A DNA stretch of 43,093 bases, taken from NCBI GenBank assembly GCA_015067255.1, contig SVMS01000019.1, positions 1 through 43,093 of the forward strand. Direction: 5' to 3'. The notes beneath the pieces were generated by a model that was not told the origin of the DNA, ran no database searches, and saw only the letters and a list, made by a program, of their open reading frames with translations. Position 1 is the first letter of the stretch, and each line of letters begins with the position of its first letter. Both the position numbers and the translations under genes were made by a program. This document shows, piece by piece, positions 37,905-43,093 of the stretch. This DNA comes from Oscillospiraceae bacterium (GTDB lineage Bacteria; Bacillota; Clostridia; Oscillospirales; SIG519).

Positions 37905-38180
37905 ATGAACAAAAGCGAACTTATTGCTGCTATCGCTGCAAAATCAGAACTTTCCAAGAAGGATGCTGAAAAGGCTCTTGCTGCTGTAATCAGCTCTGTT
38001 GAGGATGCATTAAAGGCTGGAGACAAAGTTCAGTTAGTTGGTTTTGGTACATTCGAAGTTAAGTGCCGCAACGCAAGAACAGGAAGAAACCCCAGAACAA
38101 AGCAAACAATTCAGATTCCTGCTTCCAAACTTCCCGTATTCAAAGCTGGTAAAGCTTTCAAAGATGTTATTGCAAAATAA
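37905..38180 (+). CDS. hup: HU family DNA-binding protein
   Basis: HU is the histone-like nucleoid protein. The 91 residues start MNKSELIAAIAAKSELSKKDAEKAL and include VQLVGFGTFEVKCRNARTGRNPRT, the DNA-binding arm motif, and end PVFKAGKAFKDVIAK. A strong AGGAGG site lies 9 bases before the ATG. It closes the flippase-mazG-hup operon before a terminator. In many Clostridia HU occurs at this point ahead of yabO/yabP; here that continuation is missing. Confidence 0.96.
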   Translation: MNKSELIAAIAAKSELSKKDAEKALAAVISSVEDALKAGDKVQLVGFGTFEVKCRNARTGRNPRTKQTIQIPASKLPVFKAGKAFKDVIAK

Positions 38181-38196
38181 TTAAATTTGTTTTTAA

Positions 38197-38239
38197 AAAA
38201 ACTGACTTTGCTGTTTAATAATGCAAAGTCAGTTTTTTT
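38197..38239. terminator. Bidirectional terminator after hup
   Basis: AACTGACTTTGC and GCAAAGTCAGTT form a 12-bp stem flanked by A- and T-runs, so it works for hup and for the opposing TIR operon. Confidence 0.87.
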
Positions 38240-38301
38240 ATCTGATTATTCGGCTTTTTTCTTTTATAAAAAATAGATTTTGTTTGAAATTTAATTATTA
38301 T

Positions 38302-38865
38302 TTAAACAGATAAATTAAATGTTGAAATTTTCTCTCCGTACTTATTACAAAATTCTATAATAGTTTTTTCAACCTGATTATAAAGCTCTGATTTCGTTTC
38401 TATTAAAGAAGCTCTTTTATTTTCAGCTATATTTAATATATTTCCGGAAAGCTTCTTTAATTCTATAGTTGTCTCTTTAAATAAATCAAGTGCTTCTTGC
38501 AATTTATCCCCTTGCATATCTTTTACAGCAATATCTTGTGCCAATCCATAATAATAGGTTTGCAAAAAGGCAGTATACTTTGAATCGCCACTGAACACAG
38601 GATATAATCCATCTGTGTTTGAATAAATCTTGGCATTTATATATAAATAACTTTCTTTTATAGCATCTTTTGTAAATCCTTGATTTTCGGTTTTCCATGC
38701 CATATGATAAATTTCATTCCAATGATTATAATTGTGTTCTGCAACAATATGTTTCCACTGTTCTTTTTCATTATGTAATTTTAGAAATACAGAACCTAAC
38801 AAAATTATAACTACAAGAACAAACGTCAATGAAATATATATTGTTCTTTTATTAGCTGATTTCAC
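38302..38865 (-). CDS. Hypothetical single-pass membrane protein, third gene of the TIR operon
   Basis: I do not recognise the family. Residues 1-7 are basic, 8-28 form one hydrophobic helix (IYISLTFVLVVIILLGSVFL), and the remaining ~160 residues are a mostly helical soluble part. By the positive-inside rule that part lies outside the cell. It has no Cys pair or enzymatic motif. A heptad-like C-terminal stretch (LQEALDLFKETTIELKKLSG) suggests a helical bundle. The start is GTG after AAGGAG, 23 bases behind the TIR gene, so it is in the same operon. A role as effector or anchor for the TIR pair is inference only. Confidence 0.7.
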   Translation of the reverse strand: MKSANKRTIYISLTFVLVVIILLGSVFLKLHNEKEQWKHIVAEHNYNHWNEIYHMAWKTENQGFTKDAIKESYLYINAKIYSNTDGLYPVFSGDSKYTAFLQTYYYGLAQDIAVKDMQGDKLQEALDLFKETTIELKKLSGNILNIAENKRASLIETKSELYNQVEKTIIEFCNKYGEKISTFNLSV

Positions 38866-38888
38866 TCTTCAAAGTCTCCTTTCAATAT

Positions 38889-40028
38889 TCAGACGGATTT
38901 TCTTGCAGCGTGAGGACAAAGGAAATTGTTGGTGAATTCATGATTTAAGCGGAAAAGGCCTTGCATACGTCGTTCCGGCAAGGAAAGATAAATACGGCCA
39001 CCAAGCATCGAATTAGATGCGCTAGGATTCATTCCCGCTTTTTCCAAAAGAGCCATAATCAAATCATAACGTGTGTTATCCTGAACATCCATAATAAACT
39101 TGAATTCTGTTCCGTACAGCTTGTGTACAGGAACATGGAACATAATGCAGCCTTTTTCAATACGTTTACCTTGACGATTTAAATCACCCTGACGATAAAC
39201 CTTGCCATTGTACATCACATGATTTAAAAGCACACATTCCTTATTTTCCTCTCCCAAAGTTCTTGGCAGTGAAAGAGCGCAAGGGATTCCGTTTTGTGGA
39301 CAAGCTCTATCTTCCAAAGGAACACAGCGGTTTCTGGCATAGCAATGCTCCCCATCTCCGTGGTCAGCGTAAAACATTCCAAAATTAGGAATTAGTGTTC
39401 CTATCTTACATTCGGCAAAATCACTGTAATATTCATCAAAAATATTACTTTCCAAAGTAACGATTACTGTTTCTGCATATTCCTTCATTCTTTTACGGAA
39501 AGTTGTACAGTCTAAATAGGCATTTTCTTCACAAAACATATCAGCATAAGGAGAAAGGTCTCGTATAGCATCAAGAAGGCTTTCCAAGCTGTTAAATGCA
39601 GGGAGAAAACGGTTGAGATGTGCATCTGCAAATTTGCGAAAATCCACGCTATCCTCCTTAGGTGCAGTATTCAAAATACCATTTGGGTCCCAAAGATAAA
39701 CAGGAATATTCTTCCCCGAAAGTATACCAATCTCATAATTGACCCAATGGGAATGCAAGGATGCCTCGGTTATTATAATTACCGCCGCATAACAATCCAA
39801 AGTGCGCTCGATTTTGCTTTGAAAATCGTCTCCCCCGGACAAGAAATCACGATCGCAAAGAGGATAAAGTCCCATTTCAAGCATAGCATTTCGCAGAGGA
39901 TAAAGGCAATCCTCATTGTCAGCATTAGCGTGAGAAATAAATATCCCATAGAACTTTTTCTCGTCCTCTTCTAATTGTCTTGTAGTAAAATCAAAATCTC
40001 CCAAACGGGAGCCTCTCGGTTCTAACAT
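38889..40028 (-). CDS. TIR-domain protein with unknown C-terminal domain
   Basis: Residues ~26-120 form a TIR domain: FYGIFISHANADNED (first strand and loop), PLRNAMLEMGLYPLCDRDF, IERTLDCYAAVIIITEASLHSHW, then VNYEIGILSGKNIPVYLWD. Glu99 sits where TIR NADases carry their catalytic Glu. Residues ~160-379 are a domain I do not recognise, with a Cys-rich stretch (C229, C235, C243, C250) that might bind metal, and the motif VPVHKLYGTEFKF near 299. The neighbour gene has the same design. The ATG has a strong AAAGGAGG site. TIR proteins in bacteria often act in NAD+ depletion or signalling defence; that role here is inference. Confidence 0.85.
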   Translation of the reverse strand: MLEPRGSRLGDFDFTTRQLEEDEKKFYGIFISHANADNEDCLYPLRNAMLEMGLYPLCDRDFLSGGDDFQSKIERTLDCYAAVIIITEASLHSHWVNYEIGILSGKNIPVYLWDPNGILNTAPKEDSVDFRKFADAHLNRFLPAFNSLESLLDAIRDLSPYADMFCEENAYLDCTTFRKRMKEYAETVIVTLESNIFDEYYSDFAECKIGTLIPNFGMFYADHGDGEHCYARNRCVPLEDRACPQNGIPCALSLPRTLGEENKECVLLNHVMYNGKVYRQGDLNRQGKRIEKGCIMFHVPVHKLYGTEFKFIMDVQDNTRYDLIMALLEKAGMNPSASNSMLGGRIYLSLPERRMQGLFRLNHEFTNNFLCPHAARKSV

Positions 40029-40046
40029 AATATATCCTTTCCTCCT

Positions 40047-41195
40047 TTACTGTGGGAAAATAAAGTCTACCGTCTCCCCTACATTTAAAGCGGGGTCAGC
40101 TTTTAGAAGAGGTCTTAGTAATTCAAAATTCAATGAAAAATACAGACGGTTAAAACGAGTATCCACATGCGATTGCTCGGGGTAGATTCCCTTCCAATAA
40201 GAAGCGTCTTCATAGCGGTCAAAATCAAGCTCCGAAATGCTTCCTTCTGCAAAGTCAGGCTCCATCAAGGCAAGAAGCATAAACACAGGACAATCTGTAT
40301 CTCGGCAAGTCAAATAGCATTTTATATATGCTCCGAGGATTTTATGTACAGGAATCAACACATCGAATACAAATTCAGCACGAATTCCGCTTTCCTCACG
40401 TTCATTAGCAGTAAAACGACGATAAGACTTCTTTCCTACAAAGGACTTGGGATAATCCGCAATGTAAGGATGTACCTCCTCCTTATAAACCATCATCTGC
40501 GGCTCTAAGCGTTCTTCTGCACCAAAGCTGACAACACGGCATCCGCAAATAAGATGCTCTTCCAAGAAATTATCAAATTCACTGTCTGAACGGTTATAAC
40601 CTGTAATGTCATTATAATATAGCTTAGCATTTTGAAAAGCTTCTTCATAAATATTAAAGGATATACGCAGGCATTGAAAATTAATGCGACGGGCAGCATA
40701 AAAATTTGTAGTACGATTTTCATAATAATTATAACGAAGCAGTTTAGATGCAAATTTTTCCGGTATTTTAGACATAAAAGTATCTGCATCAAATATAATA
40801 TCAATTCCCTGCAAGGGTGTTCCCTTCAAATCGGGCACTCCATCATCCTGATTTTTAGGAATGTAAGGCACAATGGATTCTTGCAATTTAGAACGGATAT
40901 ATCCGATAAAATACCAAAACATAGAACAAGATACTAAATTCTCTTCTTCAAACAACTGCTTATTGAGTACTGGTATCAGACAAGCACAATGATTTAATAA
41001 TGTCACAATCTCATCAAAGGCATTTCCCTTCACCAAAAGCGACTCTCCTACAGCACGACAATGATATACGTGTCCGGAAATATCCAATCTTTCTCGCAAT
41101 GGCGCAACTAATTCCGGATATCCCTCCGGATATAGAATAATTAAATCTCCGTAATATTCTCGAATGTCAAAATGTGAATCCGAAATCAGTTTCAT
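40047..41195 (-). CDS. TIR-like paralogue of the downstream TIR protein, catalytic Glu missing
   Basis: The architecture matches the next gene: 382 versus 379 residues. YYGDLIILYPEG aligns with FYGIFISHANAD and APLRERLDISG with YPLRNAMLEMG at the same spacing, and YFIGYIRSK with YEIGILSGK. At the last site Phe replaces the candidate catalytic Glu. Shared C-terminal motif: LIPVHKILGAYIK versus VPVHKLYGTEFK, then CPVFMLLALMEP versus YDLIMALLEKAG. It therefore looks like a TIR pseudoenzyme partner. The frame extends to 41276, but that ATG lies upstream of the -10 element. AGGGAG precedes the ATG at 41195, which I take as the start. An 18-base gap separates it from the active TIR gene. Confidence 0.75.
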   Translation of the reverse strand: MKLISDSHFDIREYYGDLIILYPEGYPELVAPLRERLDISGHVYHCRAVGESLLVKGNAFDEIVTLLNHCACLIPVLNKQLFEEENLVSCSMFWYFIGYIRSKLQESIVPYIPKNQDDGVPDLKGTPLQGIDIIFDADTFMSKIPEKFASKLLRYNYYENRTTNFYAARRINFQCLRISFNIYEEAFQNAKLYYNDITGYNRSDSEFDNFLEEHLICGCRVVSFGAEERLEPQMMVYKEEVHPYIADYPKSFVGKKSYRRFTANEREESGIRAEFVFDVLIPVHKILGAYIKCYLTCRDTDCPVFMLLALMEPDFAEGSISELDFDRYEDASYWKGIYPEQSHVDTRFNRLYFSLNFELLRPLLKADPALNVGETVDFIFPQ

Positions 41196-41255
41196 ACGTT
41201 TCTCCCTATTGTAATATTTTTTATTTTCCATTACAAAAATCTTTTTTTCTTTTCT

Positions 41256-41284
41256 ATTATAAAGGCTTTGTCGCAAAATAGCAA
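41256..41284 (-). promoter_or_regulatory. Sigma-A-like promoter for the TIR operon
   Basis: On the minus strand TTGCTA, 17 bases, TATAAT, about 60 bases before the ATG at 41195. It supports transcription of the three genes as a unit and the shorter start. Confidence 0.65.
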
Positions 41285-41373
41285 TAGATTTCGAAAAAAC
41301 AATATTTTTGCCATATAAATTTTCAATTAAGCAAATTGACCCTATCCCAATCTGTTTTATAAATTAGAATTTA

Positions 41374-41961
41374 TTATTTTTTCAAGTTACCCTTTTGTAT
41401 ATTTTCTTTAATTATTTCATCAGTTACTTCAAACAATCTGTCCGAACCTAATTTGGTTTTACTTTGTCTTTTATAAACTTGTTCCGCCGTGACATTGTGT
41501 TGACGCCAATCACCACCATTATTGTTATTATTTAATATCAGCGGTTGGAGATTATCCATGGAATGAGCAAATTTAGCTTCAGCTGTTTCATATGCTTCAA
41601 ATTCATCGAACAGGTCTATTAATTCTTTTGCTTGTTCTTCTGGTAAAATAGAAAATATTCTTTGTTTTGCAATATCCTCTCTTGCTTTTTGAGATTGCAA
41701 TCTTTCCAAATCATACGCATATGTATCTCCGGAATCTATTTCAACAATGTCGTGAATCAAACACATCAGCATAACCTTTGCTATATCAATATTTTCATTT
41801 GTGTATTCCTTGAGAACATATGCCATAATTGCCATATGCCAGGAATGTTCAGCGTCGTTTTCATTTCTTCCGTTATTTGATAAATGTGTTTGTCTGAACA
41901 CGTTCTTAAGCTTATCAATTTCTAATGCAAAATCTAATTGCTTTTTAATACGAATATCCAT
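41374..41961 (-). CDS. HD-domain hydrolase (YfbR/HDDC2-like 5'-deoxynucleotidase)
   Basis: The 195-residue protein has the HD-domain pattern: ENDAEHSWHMAIMAYVL (first His), LMCLIHDIVEIDSGDTYAYD (the HD pair plus the E and D used by this family) and a later D in AHSMDNLQPLI. This resembles YfbR/HDDC2 proteins, which dephosphorylate deoxynucleoside 5'-monophosphates. A run of five Asn (LNNNNNGG) lies near residue 146. It has its own promoter, so it is probably separate from the TIR operon, although it lies directly upstream in the same direction. Nucleotide hydrolysis fits a housekeeping or a defence role. Confidence 0.85.
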   Translation of the reverse strand: MDIRIKKQLDFALEIDKLKNVFRQTHLSNNGRNENDAEHSWHMAIMAYVLKEYTNENIDIAKVMLMCLIHDIVEIDSGDTYAYDLERLQSQKAREDIAKQRIFSILPEEQAKELIDLFDEFEAYETAEAKFAHSMDNLQPLILNNNNNGGDWRQHNVTAEQVYKRQSKTKLGSDRLFEVTDEIIKENIQKGNLKK

Positions 41962-41992
41962 AACTCACCCTCGATTTTTCTTTATTGAACTG

Positions 41993-42020
41993 ATTATATC
42001 ACAAATTTATAGTATTTCAA
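41993..42020 (-). promoter_or_regulatory. Sigma-A-like promoter for the HD-domain gene
   Basis: TTGAAA, 16 bases, TATAAT with an extended TGA element, on the minus strand. GAGGGTGAG precedes the ATG. Confidence 0.65.
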
Positions 42021-42045
42021 CGATGTATTACAGAAACAAACATAT

Positions 42046-42079
42046 AAAAAAACCGACTTGTCAAAACAAGTCGGTTTTT
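42046..42079. terminator. Terminator after the four-helix-bundle gene pair
   Basis: AAAAACCGACTTG and CAAGTCGGTTTTT form a 13-bp stem with a 6-base loop and T-runs on both strands. Confidence 0.87.
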
Positions 42080-42144
42080 GTGGAAAGGTTGTACAAATTC
42101 GAAACCCTTTGAATTTTTGACCTATATGTTTGAACCACTACACA

Positions 42145-42549
42145 TTATTTCTTTTTGGATTTAAGTGCTTTTATAACTTTTTTACACAAAACTAATTCGC
42201 TTGTAAAATCCGAGCGTGCTCTAATTGTTTTGCCATCTATGTTTGTTTCAACAATTTTCTTGTGTCGCTTTTTTAACCTTTTATAATAATTTTTAATCAA
42301 AGGAATGAAACGAACATCCTTTAATTTTTCAATAACCCAAAGATAAGGAATACCATAATAATCTTTTTCTTCTTCGAAAAGTTCAAGAAACCATTCATCG
42401 ATTAATGTTTTTTCTTCATCAGAAAGATTATCAAAATCTACAGCAGCGTGCTCAGCAGCACGTCCCATAGAAATGCCGTAAGTTTCAGGAGAAAAAGCAT
42501 CATAAAATATTTTAAACTCTTTTGAAAGAGCATCAAAATCAAATATCAT
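42145..42549 (-). CDS. Hypothetical protein, second gene of the four-helix-bundle pair
   Basis: I do not recognise this 134-residue protein. The first half is acidic (FDALSKEFKIFYDAFSPETYG, DFDNLSDEEKTLIDEWFLEL). The second half is strongly basic (NYYKRLKKRHKKIVE, VIKALKSKKK), so it could bind nucleic acid. It starts in an ATGA overlap with the end of the four-helix-bundle gene, so the two are translationally coupled and likely act together. No catalytic motif is visible. Confidence 0.7.
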   Translation of the reverse strand: MIFDFDALSKEFKIFYDAFSPETYGISMGRAAEHAAVDFDNLSDEEKTLIDEWFLELFEEEKDYYGIPYLWVIEKLKDVRFIPLIKNYYKRLKKRHKKIVETNIDGKTIRARSDFTSELVLCKKVIKALKSKKK

Positions 42550-42896
42550 TTTGAATTCTCCTTTGCAGTATTCAACGATGCTATTAACATTCTTTTTATT
42601 TCTTCTGCAGGTGAAAGCAAACTATCAAAATTATAATCGATTAAGTTGGTTCTTTTTAAAAGCATAAGCCAATAAATACTTTCACCTGTTTCTTTAAGAG
42701 CAATATGTAATTTTGATATAAAATCGGCTTTACTGTTGCCGTATATTGCTTCGTTTATATTGGCACCCACACTTGTAGCAGAGCGCAGTAATTGTTTTGC
42801 AATTGTTGTATCTTTTTTTGTTTTAGAAAATTCTTCATAAAATAAGACAATTTTTGTTGCAAAATCAAGTGATTTTTCGAGTAACGGACTATTCAT
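42546..42896 (-). CDS. Four helix bundle protein (23S rRNA intervening-sequence / S23 family)
   Basis: The ~116-residue protein has the pattern LLEKSLDFATKIVLFYEEF, KQLLRSATSVGANINEA and KLHIALKETGESIYWLMLL that defines the S23/four-helix-bundle family. The family is widespread and includes the Avd proteins of diversity-generating retroelements. Function outside retroelements is unknown, and no reverse transcriptase is seen here. The frame opens at GTG 42905, but AGAGG fits the ATG at 42896. It leads a two-gene operon with a strong promoter. Confidence 0.9.
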   Translation of the reverse strand: MNSPLLEKSLDFATKIVLFYEEFSKTKKDTTIAKQLLRSATSVGANINEAIYGNSKADFISKLHIALKETGESIYWLMLLKRTNLIDYNFDSLLSPAEEIKRMLIASLNTAKENSK

Positions 42897-42909
42897 TATC
42901 TTCACCTCT

Positions 42910-42934
42910 AAGTAAATTATATCATAATTTACTT
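42910..42934. repeat. Perfect palindrome overlapping the -10 of the four-helix-bundle promoter
   Basis: AAGTAAATTAT and ATAATTTACTT (11 bp each) flank ATC. The left arm contains the -10 on the minus strand, a good place for a repressor to bind. Confidence 0.6.
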
Positions 42935-42944
42935 TTCAAATCAA
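42916..42944 (-). promoter_or_regulatory. Sigma-A-like promoter for the four-helix-bundle gene pair
   Basis: TTGATT, 17 bases, TATAAT on the minus strand, 20 bases upstream of the ATG. Confidence 0.7.
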
Positions 42945-42945
42945 C

Positions 42946-42962
42946 GCTTTGCGAAGCAAAGC
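42946..42962. repeat. Short inverted repeat near the transposase end
   Basis: GCTTTGC-GAA-GCAAAGC is a 7-bp perfect stem between the four-helix-bundle promoter and the transposase stop. It could be part of an element end or a hairpin; undecided. Confidence 0.4.
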
Positions 42963-42978
42963 ACATTTTCGAAACTTG

Positions 42979-43093
42979 TCAAGAATTTCGGACAGATAAA
43001 AGAGTGAAAAATTGATTTGGTACTGAATAATTGATACCTGAATGCAATCTTTCTGAATTGTAATACAATTCAATATATTCAACAATTTTTCTT
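42979..43093 (-). mobile_element. IS3-family transposase, C-terminal end (cut by window edge)
   Basis: Reading the minus strand from the window edge gives 37 residues and a TGA: RKIVEYIELYYNSERLHSGI, then NYSVPNQFF and ten more. The YIexYN..R.HSG..Y..P.qF pattern is the conserved end of the rve integrase domain of IS3/IS150-type transposases. The rest of the element lies beyond 43093, so I cannot tell whether it is intact or a remnant. It marks a mobile-element edge beside the accessory genes. Confidence 0.8.

Noticed and set aside
38889-41195. Thoeris system
   Set aside because: No ThsA (SIR2/SLOG) gene is adjacent, and the C-terminal domains of these TIR proteins are not those of ThsB.
42080-42144. 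Possible tRNA remnant near sequences resembling TTCGAAACCC
   Set aside because: No acceptor stem, anticodon arm or CCA end could be folded around it.
42546-42896. Four-helix-bundle gene as the Avd protein of a diversity-generating retroelement
   Set aside because: No reverse transcriptase, template repeat or variable repeat is present in the window.
1-43093. CRISPR array, rRNA or tRNA genes
   Set aside because: No regularly spaced direct repeats and no rRNA- or tRNA-like sequence were recognised on either strand by eye.

Overview
The window is about 43 kb of an AT-rich, low-GC genome with Firmicutes-style Shine-Dalgarno sites (AGGAGG-type), sigma-A-like promoters and frequent TTG/GTG starts. 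Several sporulation genes (spoVAD, yabP, yabQ, a SpoVB/YabM-type flippase), a type III glutamine synthetase, a K+-dependent membrane pyrophosphatase and a glycyl radical enzyme point to an anaerobic, spore-forming member of the class Clostridia, probably a gut-type uncultured lineage. I cannot place it more finely from sequence alone.

Layout. 0-4.7 kb (minus strand) is one operon: rlmB, a large membrane protein that looks like a catalytically dead P-type ATPase, a PLP enzyme of the methionine gamma-lyase/YnbB family, and the start of ruvC, which is cut by the window edge. A cluster of three DnaA-box-like sequences lies just upstream of it. 5-10.6 kb holds tsaD, an orphan spoVAD, a PrsA-like foldase (plus strand), a small membrane protein and pfkA. 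10.7-15.7 kb holds dnaE and purF. purF is interrupted by a single in-frame TAG. 16-18 kb is glnN. 18.1-20.6 kb is a pyrD / histidine phosphatase / PfkB-kinase operon on the minus strand. A divergent near-consensus promoter drives an rRNA-methyltransferase-like gene followed by ecfA1-ecfA2-ecfT-truA (20.8-25.0 kb).

25.1-26.6 kb (minus) is yabP-yabQ-divIC-S1 protein, and 35.4-38.2 kb (plus) is spoVB/yabM-mazG-hup. In Bacillus these belong to one cluster, so here the cluster appears split and inverted around about 9 kb of other genes: an NSS sodium symporter, a glycyl radical enzyme with its activase and AraC regulator, hppA and a DegV protein.

38.3-43.1 kb is the accessory part. A three-gene operon with its own promoter encodes two paralogous proteins of nearly equal length with TIR-like N-termini. 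One keeps a candidate catalytic Glu and the other has lost it. A single-pass membrane protein follows. Upstream lie an HD-domain nucleotidase-like gene, a four-helix-bundle/unknown gene pair with a palindrome over its promoter, and the 3' end of an IS3-family transposase at the window edge. The paired-TIR operon is my best candidate for an undescribed (possibly defence) system. The pseudo-P-type ATPase and the amber-interrupted purF are the other observations most worth checking.
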